Below the pieces are notes generated by a model. It did no database searches. It was not told the origin of the DNA and worked only from the letters and a program-made list of their open reading frames with translations. Below are positions 10,243 through 19,097 of a stretch of 64,000 bases of DNA, piece by piece. This stretch comes from Gelatiniphilus marinus (GTDB lineage: Bacteria; Bacteroidota; Bacteroidia; Flavobacteriales; Flavobacteriaceae): assembly GCF_042678305.1 (NCBI RefSeq), contig NZ_JBHUDT010000002.1; one strand, written 5' to 3'. Made by a program: the position numbers and the translations under genes. How positions within the stretch are numbered: position 1 is the first letter of the stretch; every line of letters starts with the position of its first letter.

Positions 10243-10352
10243 GCGTTAGGGATTGCAGTGGAAAGCCCACAGCGAGTCCCGATAGTTATCGGGACGGAGC
10301 GAGGACTTGTAACGGAAAGCCCGACCTCCCGAAGTTTTGGGAGTGGTAACGC
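10243..10352. repeat. REP-like intergenic palindromic element
   Basis: This 110-bp block is bounded by the inverted repeat GCGTTA / TAACGC. Inside it are a perfect palindrome, GTCCCGATAGTTATCGGGAC (10276-10295), a second hairpin CTCCCGAA...TTTGGGAG (10326-10342) and two copies of the phrase GGAAAGCCC. It is clearly richer in G+C than its surroundings. It resembles dispersed palindromic intergenic elements seen in many Flavobacteriaceae; that assignment is from memory of the family, not a search. The rest of the gap from 9949 to 10459 shows no gene. Confidence 0.6.
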
Positions 10353-10459
10353 CCAAATATTTATATATTAAACCCAGATTAATTAAAATTTTATGAAAAA
10401 ACAATTGTAATTTAAGCTTAGGTAACTTAACTTTGTGAGGTAAGTATTGAAATTTGTAA

Positions 10460-10750
10460 ATGAGTCATCTTGAAGATATTGTAGATTCTTTAGAAAACAA
10501 AATTAGCAGGGTATTGCACAAACTAGAGCTTTTAAAGCAGGCTAATTTAAAATTGAAAGAAGAATTAGAAGCTTCAAAACGCGAACGTGAAAACCAAAAG
10601 TTGCACATTGCAAGTTGGGAAGAAAAATACGAAGCGCTAAAAATGGCAAACTCAATACTTGGTAGTGACGATAATAAAAGAGAAACAAAGCTTAAAATAA
10701 ACGCATTAATAAGAGATATAGATCATTGTATTGCTCAACTCTCAGATTAA
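10460..10750 (+). CDS. Coiled-coil protein upstream of zapA
   Basis: The 96-residue product is almost entirely predicted coiled coil, shown by heptad-like Leu/Ile spacing through residues 4-70 with many Lys and Glu. It has no signal peptide or membrane segment. The gene ends 15 bp before zapA, so it is very probably co-transcribed with it. By position and shape it may be a cell-division accessory protein that partners ZapA, comparable to ZapB. That is an inference from context, because the sequence itself carries no diagnostic motif. Confidence 0.75.
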   Translation: MSHLEDIVDSLENKISRVLHKLELLKQANLKLKEELEASKRERENQKLHIASWEEKYEALKMANSILGSDDNKRETKLKINALIRDIDHCIAQLSD

Positions 10751-10765
10751 TGTTACATAGATTGC

Positions 10766-11059
10766 ATGTCAGAAAAGCTTAAAATAAAGCTCTCAATAGC
10801 CAATAGGGTTTACCCCTTAACCATTGAAGCCAATCAAGAAGAAGGATTGCGTAAAGCCGCTAAAAACATTGAGGTTATGATCAAGCAATTTGAACAAAGC
10901 TATTCTGTTAGAGACAAACAAGATGTATTGGCCATGTGTGCCTTACAGTTTGCCTCTCAAGTAGAACAGAAATCTATTGATAAAGCACATGTAAGCGAAC
11001 ATGTAGAAGAAAAGCTAAAAGCTTTAAATGAGTTGTTGAAATCGCATGTAATCTCTTAA
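10766..11059 (+). CDS. zapA: Cell division protein ZapA
   Basis: The 97-residue protein matches ZapA in length and layout. It has an N-terminal small domain (LKIKLSIANRVYPLTIEANQ, then EEGLRKAAKNIEVMI) followed by a helix with the typical DVLAMCALQFASQ segment. ZapA binds and cross-links FtsZ filaments at the division ring in the cytoplasm. It follows the coiled-coil gene by 15 bp and is followed by the 6S RNA gene. The zapA-6S RNA neighbourhood is also seen in gamma-proteobacteria. Confidence 0.92.
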   Translation: MSEKLKIKLSIANRVYPLTIEANQEEGLRKAAKNIEVMIKQFEQSYSVRDKQDVLAMCALQFASQVEQKSIDKAHVSEHVEEKLKALNELLKSHVIS

Positions 11060-11084
11060 ACGTTCTTTAAAATAAACTAAAAGT

Positions 11085-11272
11085 TACTGCCTACATTGGT
11101 TATTTTTTTTGATAAACTCAACGTTAATTCTTTAAAAAGGGTGAGTTTAAGTTGTAAAAGCAGGCTGCATGTGCTATTTGTTTAGTACCTAGCAGATCCT
11201 TGATCAGCTTGTTAGCCCTAAACTTGTTTTTAAGGAGTTTATACAAAACTTTATACTGGTGTAGGCTTTTTT
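11085..11272 (+). ncRNA. ssrS: 6S RNA (ssrS)
   Basis: The 236-bp gap between zapA and rny folds into one long imperfect hairpin. The closing stem GCCTACATTGG (11089-11099) pairs over its full 11 bp with CTGGTGTAGGC (11256-11266) and is followed by six T residues. Inside it, CTTTAAAAA (11130-11138) pairs with TTTTTAAGG (11227-11235), AGCAGGCTG (11159-11167) with CAGCTTGTT (11205-11213), and GTGCTA (11171-11176) with TAGTAC (11183-11188). Length near 185 nt, a rod-like shape with internal bulges, a terminal U run and the place directly after zapA fit 6S RNA, which binds RNA polymerase holoenzyme in stationary phase. Exact 5' and 3' ends are inferred. Confidence 0.82.
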
Positions 11273-11295
11273 ATATATACTAACCAACAAACATT

Positions 11296-12873
11296 ATGGA
11301 AATCAATTCAATATTATTAATGGCAGGAGGCGTGCTATTAGGGCTTATAATAGGGTTCGTTATAGCAAAAATGCTCGAAAAAAACAAAGCTTCTAAGTTA
11401 ATACGTGATGCAAAACGAGCAGCGTCCAATATATTAAAAGAAGCAAATACAGAGGGAGAATCCATTAAAAAGGATAAGATTCTTCAGGCCAAGGAAAAGT
11501 TTTTAGAGCTTAAATCCGAGCACGAAAAGGTCATTTTGTCTCGAGATAAAAAAATGGCAGAGACCGAAAAACGTATCCGTGATAAAGAGTCTCAAATATC
11601 CAGTGAGCTTTCAAAAAACAAAAAGCTTAACGCTACGCTTGAAGCTAAACAAAAAGATTACAGCTACAGGATAGAGGTTTTGGAAAAGAAGCAGGAAGCC
11701 CTGGACAAACTCCATAAAAGCCAAGTGCAACAGCTAGAGGTTATTTCTAGCTTATCGGCAGAAGAAGCCAAAGAGCAATTGGTAGAATCTTTAAAAGGAG
11801 AGGCAAAAAACGATGCTATGGCCTATATCCAGAGCGCATTGGAAGAAGCCAAATTAACTGCCGAACAAGATGCTAAAAAGATTATTATAAACACCATTCA
11901 GCGCATTGGAACCGAAGAGGCCGTAGATAATTGCGTATCTGTGTTCAATATAGAATCTGATGACGTAAAAGGGCGCATAATTGGTCGTGAAGGACGAAAT
12001 ATTCGAGCCATTGAAGCTGCCACGGGTGTAGAAATTATTGTTGACGATACACCAGAAGCCATTATTTTATCGTGTTTCGATTCTGTTCGAAGAGAAATAG
12101 CCAGATTATCGCTTCATAAATTAGTAACTGATGGTAGAATTCATCCCGCTAGAATTGAAGAGATTGTTAATAAAACCCAAAAACAAATCGAACAGGAAAT
12201 TATTGAGGTTGGTAAACGAACTGTTATCGATTTAGGAATCCATAATTTACATCCAGAATTAATTAAAATGGTTGGAAGGATGAAGTATCGCTCGTCTTAC
12301 GGCCAAAACCTTTTACAGCATTCGCGCGAGGTGGCAAAACTATGCGGAGTTATGGCGGCCGAATTAGGATTAAATCCTAAATTAGCAAAACGTGCCGGAT
12401 TGCTTCACGATATCGGAAAAGTGCCAGATGCCGAAGCAGATATGGAAACACCACATGCTATACTTGGTATGCAATGGGCAGAAAAGTACAACGAAAAGGA
12501 CGACGTTTGCAATGCCATTGGAGCACACCACGACGAGATAGAAATGAAATCTTTATTGGCACCCATTGTACAGGTATGCGATGCCATTTCCGGCGCACGC
12601 CCAGGTGCAAGACGCCAAGTGTTGGATAGCTATATTCAACGATTAAAAGATTTGGAAGATATTGCTTTTGGATTTAACGGCGTTAAAAAAGCCTATGCCA
12701 TACAAGCGGGTAGAGAACTGCGTGTTATTGTTGAAAGCGAAAAAGTAAACGATGATGTAGCCGCAGATTTATCTTTTAACATTTCCCAAAAAATACAAAC
12801 CGACATGACGTATCCCGGACAGGTTAAAGTAACCGTTATTAGAGAAACTAGAGCGGTGAATATTGCCAAATAA
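11296..12873 (+). CDS. rny: Ribonuclease Y
   Basis: RNase Y is a membrane-anchored endoribonuclease that starts mRNA decay. The 525-residue protein shows the standard order. An N-terminal membrane helix (ILLMAGGVLLGLIIGFVIA, residues 6-24) is followed by a long charged coiled coil to about residue 190. A KH RNA-binding domain (GRIIGREGRNIRAIE) comes next, then an HD phosphodiesterase domain with the metal-binding HD pair in RAGLLHDIGKVPD and an upstream His in LLQHSREVA. The length equals that of the family. It lies 24 bp after the 6S RNA terminator and so probably has its own transcript start or depends on read-through. Confidence 0.96.
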   Translation: MEINSILLMAGGVLLGLIIGFVIAKMLEKNKASKLIRDAKRAASNILKEANTEGESIKKDKILQAKEKFLELKSEHEKVILSRDKKMAETEKRIRDKESQISSELSKNKKLNATLEAKQKDYSYRIEVLEKKQEALDKLHKSQVQQLEVISSLSAEEAKEQLVESLKGEAKNDAMAYIQSALEEAKLTAEQDAKKIIINTIQRIGTEEAVDNCVSVFNIESDDVKGRIIGREGRNIRAIEAATGVEIIVDDTPEAIILSCFDSVRREIARLSLHKLVTDGRIHPARIEEIVNKTQKQIEQEIIEVGKRTVIDLGIHNLHPELIKMVGRMKYRSSYGQNLLQHSREVAKLCGVMAAELGLNPKLAKRAGLLHDIGKVPDAEADMETPHAILGMQWAEKYNEKDDVCNAIGAHHDEIEMKSLLAPIVQVCDAISGARPGARRQVLDSYIQRLKDLEDIAFGFNGVKKAYAIQAGRELRVIVESEKVNDDVAADLSFNISQKIQTDMTYPGQVKVTVIRETRAVNIAK

Positions 12874-12894
12874 GTTTGTTAAATAAATACAATA

Positions 12895-12927
12895 CTAAAA
12901 AAATCTGGTTTATGCTGGATTTTTTAG
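12895..12927. terminator. Bidirectional intrinsic terminator between rny and xerD
   Basis: CTAAAAAAATCTGG (12895-12908) and CTGGATTTTTTAG (12915-12927) form a nearly perfect stem with a TTTATG loop. It has A and T runs on the outside, so it can end rny on the plus strand and xerD on the minus strand. Confidence 0.75.
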
Positions 12928-12946
12928 TTTAACAAACAGCCAACAG

Positions 12947-13864
12947 CTATTTTCTAGGATGGTATTTTTCTACAACTGCGGTTAAATGGCTTTTATCCAA
13001 GTGCACATAAATTTCGGTAGTGGTAATGCTCTCGTGCCCCAACATGAGTTGAATGGAACGCAAATCGGCATGGTTTTGTAATAAATGTGTCGCAAAAGAA
13101 TGTCTGAAGGTATGCGGGGAGATGCTTTTTTTAAATCCAGCTTTTTCAGCTAATTGCTTAACTATGGTAAAAATCATGGCTCGTGTTAATTGTTTGCCCC
13201 TTCGGTTTAAAAACAGGGTATCTTCAAAACCAGCCTGAATTTTTTGTTTGGGATGAGTTCTAACCTCATTTTTATAAATATTGATGTATTTTTGAGTGAT
13301 GGGAACAATAGGAACAAATCGTTGTTTATCTCCCTTTCCGGTAACTTTTATAAAGCCTTCATCAAAAAATAAATCCGATATTTTAAGGTTAATTAGCTCG
13401 CTAACACGCAAACCACATCCGTACAAGGTTTCTAAAATAGCCCTGTTACGTTCGCCAATGTTAATGCCGTTGGTTTCTTGGGCTAAATCTATTTCGCCTA
13501 TTAATTGGTTTATTTCTTCCATACTTAATGTATCGGGTAGCTTTCTTCCTATTTTTGGAGACTCAATAAGTTCCAACGGGTTTGATGTCCTGTAATCTTC
13601 AAAAACCAAATAATTAAAAAAACTGCGCAATCCCGAAATTATGCGAGATTGCGACCTAGCATTAACTAGTTTTGCGGTTTCGTAAATAAACCCTTGCACA
13701 ACCTCTGGACTTATGGTTATGGGCGACAGGCCTATGTTGTTTTCTTCTAAAAAGCAAATTAGTTTTTTAATATCGAGCGCATAGCTATCAATGGAGTTTT
13801 GCGATAAACCGCGTTCTATTTTTAAATAGAGTTGATAATCCTTAAGTGCGTGTTGCCATTTCAT
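12947..13864 (-). CDS. xerD: Tyrosine recombinase XerD
   Basis: The 305-residue protein has the core-binding SAM-like domain at residues 1-90 and the catalytic domain behind it. The catalytic set is complete: Arg153 (YGCGLRVSEL), Lys177 (TGKGDKQRF), His251 and Arg254 (HTFRHSFATH), His277 (LMLGHESI) and Tyr286 (TEIYVHLD). The layout and length are those of chromosomal XerC/XerD, which resolve chromosome dimers at dif. XerD is preferred over XerC on the SPHTFRHSFATHLL phrase and overall resemblance, but the two are hard to separate by eye. It is a single gene facing away from aroQ. Confidence 0.9.
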   Translation of the reverse strand: MKWQHALKDYQLYLKIERGLSQNSIDSYALDIKKLICFLEENNIGLSPITISPEVVQGFIYETAKLVNARSQSRIISGLRSFFNYLVFEDYRTSNPLELIESPKIGRKLPDTLSMEEINQLIGEIDLAQETNGINIGERNRAILETLYGCGLRVSELINLKISDLFFDEGFIKVTGKGDKQRFVPIVPITQKYINIYKNEVRTHPKQKIQAGFEDTLFLNRRGKQLTRAMIFTIVKQLAEKAGFKKSISPHTFRHSFATHLLQNHADLRSIQLMLGHESITTTEIYVHLDKSHLTAVVEKYHPRK

Positions 13865-13927
13865 GTGATGTAAAAATAGGATAAATTCCCAATATTTTTT
13901 ATGCAGATTTTTTGATATATTTGATTT

Positions 13928-14341
13928 ATGAAAAAACTCATCATTATCAATGGTCCCAACCTTAATCTTTTAGGAAAGCGAGAACCTAATATTTACGGCA
14001 GTTTGTCTTTTACTGAATTCTTAGAGGAAGTAAAGACAAAATATACCGACGTTGAAATTGATTATTATCAATCGAATATTGAGGGCGAGATTATCGATAA
14101 ATTGCACGAAGTTGGTTTTAGTTACCATGGTATTATATTAAATGCCGCAGCTTATACCCACACATCGGTAGGCATTGGCGATGCGGTAAAAGCCATTGAA
14201 ACTCCCGTGGTTGAAGTACACATTTCCAATACCTTTAATAGGGAAGAGTTTAGGCACCAATCGTTTATATCGCCAAACGCCAAGGGTGTTGTTCTGGGTT
14301 TTGGTTTGCAGAGTTACGAGCTGGCGATACAAAGCTTTTAA
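13928..14341 (+). CDS. aroQ: Type II 3-dehydroquinate dehydratase
   Basis: This enzyme makes 3-dehydroshikimate in the shikimate pathway. The 137-residue length and the sequence MKKLIIINGPNLNLLGKREP are diagnostic of the type II family. Catalytic Tyr lies in EPNIYGS, the Asn/His pair in ILNAAAYTHTS, and the substrate-binding VEVHISN and EEFRHQSF segments are intact. The gene is divergent from xerD with 63 bp between the starts, and convergent with lpdA across a strong terminator. Confidence 0.96.
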   Translation: MKKLIIINGPNLNLLGKREPNIYGSLSFTEFLEEVKTKYTDVEIDYYQSNIEGEIIDKLHEVGFSYHGIILNAAAYTHTSVGIGDAVKAIETPVVEVHISNTFNREEFRHQSFISPNAKGVVLGFGLQSYELAIQSF

Positions 14342-14347
14342 AAAAAA

Positions 14348-14378
14348 CACCTAGCCTACCCGAAGGGGAGGCTAGGTG
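14348..14378. terminator. Bidirectional terminator between aroQ and lpdA
   Basis: A strong G+C-rich hairpin, CACCTAGCCT...AGGCTAGGTG, with a short CCCGAAGGGG top sits between the two convergent genes. A run of seven A residues at 14341-14347 gives the U run for minus-strand transcripts, so it ends lpdA well. Its plus-strand tail is weaker. Confidence 0.8.
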
Positions 14379-14385
14379 GTGCTTT

Positions 14386-15759
14386 CTACAAATGAATCAC
14401 TTCATCATAAGCATCGGCAACCGCTTCCATAACGGCTTCGCTCATGGTTGGGTGCGGATGCACCGCTTTTAAAACTTCGTGTCCTGTGGTTTCCAGTTTT
14501 CTGCCCAACACAGCTTCGGCAATCATATCGGTAACGCCAGCACCAATCATGTGGCAGCCTAACCATTCACCATATTTAGCATCAAAAATCACTTTTACAA
14601 AACCATCTTTTGCACCAGAAGCACTGGCTTTACCAGATGCCGAAAACGGGAATTTTCCAACTTTAATATCTAACCCTTTGTCTTTGGCTTGTTTTTCGGT
14701 TAAGCCAACACTTGCAATTTCTGGCGAGCAATAAGTGCACCCCGGAATGTTTCCGTAGTCTAAAGCTTCAACATGTTGTCCTGCAAGTTTTTCTACACAC
14801 AGTATCCCTTCCGCGGAAGCGACATGCGCTAAAGCTTGCCCAGGGGTTACATCGCCAATGGCATAATAGCCTGGAATGTTGGTTTGGTAGAAATCGTTTA
14901 CTAGAATTTTATCTTTATCAACCACAATACCAACATCTTCTAACCCGATATTTTCTATATTCGATTTAATGCCTACGGCAGAAAGAATAATATCGGCTTC
15001 TAAAATTTCTTCGCCTTTTTTGGTTTTTACGCTGGCTTTAACGCCACTGCCGGAAGTGTCAACTTTGGTAACTTCTGAGGAAGTCATTATCTTAATGCCA
15101 CTTTTTTTGAAGGAGCGCTCTAATTGTTTCGAAACTTCTTCGTCTTCAACGGGAACGATATTAGGTAAGTATTCTACAATAGTAACCTCGGTACCCATGG
15201 CATTGTAGAAATAAGCAAACTCTACACCAATGGCGCCAGATCCTACCACGATCATTTTTTTAGGTTGTTTTTTTAAAGTCATGGCTTCGCGGTAGCCAAT
15301 TACTTTTTTACCGTCTTGGGGCAAACTTGGTAATTCGCGAGAGCGTGCTCCTGTAGCAATAATAATGTTATCGGCGCTGTATTCTTTTCCGTCAACATCA
15401 ACTTTTTTGCCTGGTTTTAGTTTGCCAAAACCTTCAATAACATCAATTTTATTCTTTTTCATTAAAAACTGTACGCCTTTGCTCATGCCATCGGCAACGT
15501 TTCTACTTCGTTTTACAACTGCATCAAAATCTTTATCGAAATCTTTTACAGATAAACCGTAATCGCCGGCATGTTTTAGATATTCAAAGACCTGTGCGGA
15601 TTTTAGTAAGGCTTTAGTGGGGATACAGCCCCAGTTTAAGCACACGCCACCCAGATTTTCTTTTTCAACAATAGCCGTTTTAAAACCCAATTGAGAGGCT
15701 CTAATGGCTGTAACATAGCCACCGGGACCACTTCCAAGAACTATAATATCGTATTTCAT
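14386..15759 (-). CDS. lpdA: Dihydrolipoyl dehydrogenase (E3)
   Basis: E3 reoxidises dihydrolipoamide in the pyruvate, 2-oxoglutarate and branched-chain dehydrogenase complexes. The N-terminal FAD-binding motif is LGSGPGGYVTA. The redox-active disulfide is in GGVCLNWGCIPTKAL (Cys40 and Cys45). A second nucleotide-binding motif is VVGSGAIGVEFA, and the C-terminal catalytic His-Glu is in HPHPTMSEAV. The length of 457 residues is standard. The gene stands alone. The 287 bp before it, up to msrB, hold no gene and no clear structure apart from its promoter region. Confidence 0.95.
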   Translation of the reverse strand: MKYDIIVLGSGPGGYVTAIRASQLGFKTAIVEKENLGGVCLNWGCIPTKALLKSAQVFEYLKHAGDYGLSVKDFDKDFDAVVKRSRNVADGMSKGVQFLMKKNKIDVIEGFGKLKPGKKVDVDGKEYSADNIIIATGARSRELPSLPQDGKKVIGYREAMTLKKQPKKMIVVGSGAIGVEFAYFYNAMGTEVTIVEYLPNIVPVEDEEVSKQLERSFKKSGIKIMTSSEVTKVDTSGSGVKASVKTKKGEEILEADIILSAVGIKSNIENIGLEDVGIVVDKDKILVNDFYQTNIPGYYAIGDVTPGQALAHVASAEGILCVEKLAGQHVEALDYGNIPGCTYCSPEIASVGLTEKQAKDKGLDIKVGKFPFSASGKASASGAKDGFVKVIFDAKYGEWLGCHMIGAGVTDMIAEAVLGRKLETTGHEVLKAVHPHPTMSEAVMEAVADAYDEVIHL

Positions 15760-16046
15760 CTGTAAAATTTTAAGTCGTTTTTAAAGCTACGAATTTACGA
15801 AATCGAATTTTAATAAAGCATTAAGACTGCCTTAAATTTATGGCTTAAAAGCAACTCATTAAGGCCGTTGCTTTATTTTAATGGTTTGGGTAATTGGACT
15901 TAAAAATTGGGTGCAGGCTATTGGCTGTGGCGTATTGCAATAGGCACAAAGTCTTGTTTGTAATTATGTAATTGGCTAATCTAGAGTGTACGGTAATCTG
16001 TAATGCATAAAGTTAAGTGAAAGTTTTTTTTGGATTTATTGTAATA

Positions 16047-16526
16047 TTAGTTTGGAACAAACTTTAAAGCCACACCATTAATACAATGCCTTTTGCCAGT
16101 GGTTTTTTTAGGGCCATCGTTAAAAACGTGTCCTAAATGTCCGCCACAAGTCGCACAATGTTCTTCGGTTCGTGTGTAGCCTAAATTATTATCGGTTGAA
16201 AATCCAACATTACCTTTTATTTCCCTGTCAAAACTGGGCCAACCGCTACCAGAATCGAACTTATGCTCGCTTTTAAATAAAGGTGTATTGCAGCCTGCAC
16301 AATGGTAAGTGCCTTTAGCGTATTGTAAGTTAAGCGGACTTGAAAATGCGCGTTCGGTGCCTGCTTTTCGCAATACATAAAATTCCATTTCGGTTAATTG
16401 AGCCTTCCATTCGCTTTCGGTTTTTGTAACTTTAAATGTTTTAGATGCTTTTGTATTTGTTTTTTGGGCAGAACCATTGCAACTTAGCAATATTGCTGCA
16501 AAGCATAAAACGATAGACTTTTTCAT
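16047..16526 (-). CDS. msrB: Peptide-methionine (R)-S-oxide reductase, exported
   Basis: MsrB reduces the R form of methionine sulfoxide in proteins. Two zinc CxxC pairs are seen (HCAGCNTPLF and HCATCGGHLGH), with the FDSGSGWPSF signature and the catalytic cysteine in KRHCINGVALKF. The N-terminus (CFAAILLSCNGSAQ) is a signal peptide with a plausible lipobox cysteine, so the enzyme probably repairs oxidised proteins in the periplasm or at the membrane. Its 159 residues comprise the signal, a short linker and one MsrB domain; there is no fused MsrA. Confidence 0.93.
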   Translation of the reverse strand: MKKSIVLCFAAILLSCNGSAQKTNTKASKTFKVTKTESEWKAQLTEMEFYVLRKAGTERAFSSPLNLQYAKGTYHCAGCNTPLFKSEHKFDSGSGWPSFDREIKGNVGFSTDNNLGYTRTEEHCATCGGHLGHVFNDGPKKTTGKRHCINGVALKFVPN

Positions 16527-16684
16527 GTTTTTAGTTTATTTGTATAAGTCGGTATAGATCAAGTAACTTTACATGGTTTTAATAGAATAACGCAAAAGAG
16601 TGTGACCAATAAAATTATCATGTGTCAAAAAAAAATAAAGGTACAATTTTTGTATTTTTATCGAATATAAAATCCTATGGAAAA

Positions 16685-17503
16685 ATGAAATTTAAACAAA
16701 CACTTATACTATTTGGGTTGGCATTATTTTTTATTTGTTGTGCCGAAAATCCTTTTACCGGAAAAAAAACTATGGCTTTAGTGCCAAACTCTCAATTATT
16801 TCCAACCGCATTTGCTCAATACGACCAGTTTTTAAATGAAAATAAAGTGGTAAAAGGAACAAAAGATGCAGCGATGATTAAGCGTGTTGGGCAACGCATA
16901 GCAGTTGCAGCAGAACGCTGGTTAAATGCCAACGGACACCAAGGCTATTTAAATGACTACAAATGGGAATATACTTTAGTTGAAGATAAAACTGTTAATG
17001 CTTGGTGTATGCCTGGTGGTAAAATTGTGTTTTATACAGGTATATTGCCAATTGCAAAGAGCGAAACAGGTGTTGCCGCTATAATGGGGCACGAGGTAGC
17101 CCATGCTCTAGCTAACCATGGGCAACAGCGTATGAGTGCCGCATATTTACAACAAGGTATAGCAGTTGCAGGAAATGTAGCCATTAAAGATGAAAAATCT
17201 AGAAATGCATTTAACCAATATTATGGTATAGGATCTCAAGTAGGCGTTATGCTACCTTTTAGTAGAGCTCATGAAGAAGAGGCCGATAAAATAGGCTTAT
17301 ATTTGATGGCCATAGCAGGTTATAACCCCGATGAAGCTGCCGAATTATGGAAACGCATGAAAGCCAATAGCGGCGGAAAAGCACCGCCCGAGATTTTAAG
17401 TACACACCCATCAAACGATTCGCGTATTGCAAACCTAAGAGCATTGGCACCACAAGCAAAAGCCGAAGCTAAAAAGTTTGGTGTAACGTCATTTAGAGAA
17501 TAA
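16685..17503 (+). CDS. M48-family metallopeptidase lipoprotein
   Basis: The start at 16685 is chosen because it gives a lipoprotein signal (LILFGLALFFICCAENPFTG). A longer frame from a GTG at 16622 would bury the signal behind 21 residues. The zinc site is MGHEVAHALANHG (His136, Glu137, His140) with the third ligand in HEEEADKIG. This matches LoiP/YcaL-type M48 proteases that act at the outer-membrane periplasmic face in protein quality control. The C-terminal STHPSNDSRI phrase is also typical. The gene ends before a clear terminator. Confidence 0.93.
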   Translation: MKFKQTLILFGLALFFICCAENPFTGKKTMALVPNSQLFPTAFAQYDQFLNENKVVKGTKDAAMIKRVGQRIAVAAERWLNANGHQGYLNDYKWEYTLVEDKTVNAWCMPGGKIVFYTGILPIAKSETGVAAIMGHEVAHALANHGQQRMSAAYLQQGIAVAGNVAIKDEKSRNAFNQYYGIGSQVGVMLPFSRAHEEEADKIGLYLMAIAGYNPDEAAELWKRMKANSGGKAPPEILSTHPSNDSRIANLRALAPQAKAEAKKFGVTSFRE

Positions 17504-17536
17504 ATGGATCTTTTTTAAAATATTTGATTACTTTAG

Positions 17537-17565
17537 AAGCTGCTCTTAAAAGAGTGGCTTTTTTT
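17537..17565 (+). terminator. Intrinsic terminator after the M48 gene
   Basis: AAGCTGCTCT (17537-17546) pairs with AGAGTGGCTT (17551-17560) over ten positions including two G-T wobbles. A run of seven T residues follows. It ends the M48 transcript. Confidence 0.85.
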
Positions 17566-17600
17566 ATTAAAATAAGAAACGATAATGTATTATTTTAATA

Positions 17601-17731
17601 GAGGCTGTCTAAAAAGTCTAGTTTTATGTCATATTGAGCTTGTTGGAATATTTTAACTTATTGATAATCAAGATTGTTTTCGGCAAGCTTAACCTGATAA
17701 ATTAAATTCAAAAGTCTTTTTAGGCAGCCTC
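17601..17731. mobile_element. MITE-like element with 18-bp terminal inverted repeats
   Basis: This 131-bp block is bounded by GAGGCTGTCTAAAAAGTC (17601-17618) and its inverted copy GTCTTTTTAGGCAGCCTC (17714-17731), which differ at 2 of 18 positions. Inside is a second, nested inverted repeat, AGCTTG / CAAGCT. It is too short to code for a transposase. The GAGGCTGTCTAAAA end resembles the ends of some transposons in Bacteroidetes (recollection, not a search). No convincing target duplication is seen. It could instead be a dispersed palindromic repeat. Confidence 0.55.
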
Positions 17732-17780
17732 CTCATAAATTATGTGATAAAAGTTTATTTACTAAAGCGAAACACTTTTT

Positions 17781-19082
17781 ATGAATCAACTAAAAAAAGG
17801 AAGTAAAAAACTTCTTAATGCTTGGGCGTTTTACGATTGGGCAAACTCGGTTTACACACTTACCATTGCATCATCAATATTTCCTATATTTTACTCATCG
17901 CTATTCATTTCAGAAATAAAAAATGTGCAAGCTTTCGGGATGGAGTTTAAAAGTACGGCACTAATCACTTTTGTAACGGCATTTACTTTTTTAGTAGTAG
18001 CTTTTACGTCGCCCATATTATCTGGTATTGCAGATTATGTAGGGAACAAGAAAAACTTTTTGAAGTTCTTTTGTTATTTAGGTAGCGCAGGATGTATTGG
18101 TTTATATTGGTTTGATATTTCACCCGATGGCATCCATTTAAGTTTGTTATTCTATTTTATGGGACTTATTGGGTATTGGGGAAGCTTAGTGTTTTACAAT
18201 TCGTATTTACCAGATATTGCTTTTGAAGAGCAGCAAGATGCTATTAGTGCCAAAGGGTTTTCAATGGGCTATATTGGTAGTGTGCTATTGCTAATTGTTA
18301 ATTTAATTATGGTAATGAGTCAAGATGATGGTGCGGCTAAAATGCAAATGATGCGTTATTCATTTGTAACGGTTGGAATTTGGTGGGCTTTATTTAGTCA
18401 ATATTCATTTTATTGGTTACCTAAAGGAACATCATCTGGTCATAAAGTAACGCGAGCTGTTGTTTTTAACGGATTAAAAGAATTGAAACTTGTTTGGAAA
18501 CAGCTTAAGAAGGATTTAAGGTTAAAACGGTATTTGTATGCTTTTTTTGTATTTAGCATGGCAGTACAAACTATTATGCTAGTAGCTGTTTATTTTGGCG
18601 AAGAAGAAATAGCTTGGGGTGGCGATAGCGAAAAAACAATGGGTTTAATTATAAGTATTTTGGTGATACAAATTGTCGCAGTATTTGGAGCGTTATTAAC
18701 CTCAAGAGCTTCCAATAAATACGGCAATATTAAAACGCTTATTGCTGTAAATATTGTTTGGATGTGCTTATGTTTTTATGCTTATTTTATGGAAACACCC
18801 ATGCAGTTTTATATTGCAGCATCAATAGTTGGTTTGGTAATGGGCGGTATTCAAGCTTTAGCAAGATCGACCTATTCTAAATTTTTACCAGAAACTGATG
18901 ATACCACTTCGTATTTTAGTTTTTATGATGTTGCCGAAAAAATAGGCATAGTATTCGGCATGGTTATTTTTGCAACCATTGATCAAATTACAGGTAGCAT
19001 GCGTAATGCCATTTTGTTTTTATTTGTTTTCTTTTTATTCGGGATTGTTTTATTGCTTAGAGTGCCAAAAAACCGAATTTGA
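17781..19082 (+). CDS. MFS transporter, UMF1/Atg22-like family
   Basis: The 433-residue protein has about twelve hydrophobic segments and the family-defining start LLNAWAFYDWANSVYTLTI. The conserved GFSMGYIGSVLLLIVNL and GGIQALARSTYSKFLPE segments are also present. UMF1 transporters sit in the inner membrane; their substrates are largely unknown, though some relatives export amino acids or related solutes. It is a single gene lying between the MITE-like element and the GIN-domain operon, which it faces. Confidence 0.92.
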   Translation: MNQLKKGSKKLLNAWAFYDWANSVYTLTIASSIFPIFYSSLFISEIKNVQAFGMEFKSTALITFVTAFTFLVVAFTSPILSGIADYVGNKKNFLKFFCYLGSAGCIGLYWFDISPDGIHLSLLFYFMGLIGYWGSLVFYNSYLPDIAFEEQQDAISAKGFSMGYIGSVLLLIVNLIMVMSQDDGAAKMQMMRYSFVTVGIWWALFSQYSFYWLPKGTSSGHKVTRAVVFNGLKELKLVWKQLKKDLRLKRYLYAFFVFSMAVQTIMLVAVYFGEEEIAWGGDSEKTMGLIISILVIQIVAVFGALLTSRASNKYGNIKTLIAVNIVWMCLCFYAYFMETPMQFYIAASIVGLVMGGIQALARSTYSKFLPETDDTTSYFSFYDVAEKIGIVFGMVIFATIDQITGSMRNAILFLFVFFLFGIVLLLRVPKNRI

Positions 19083-19097
19083 ATTTTGTACAACAGA

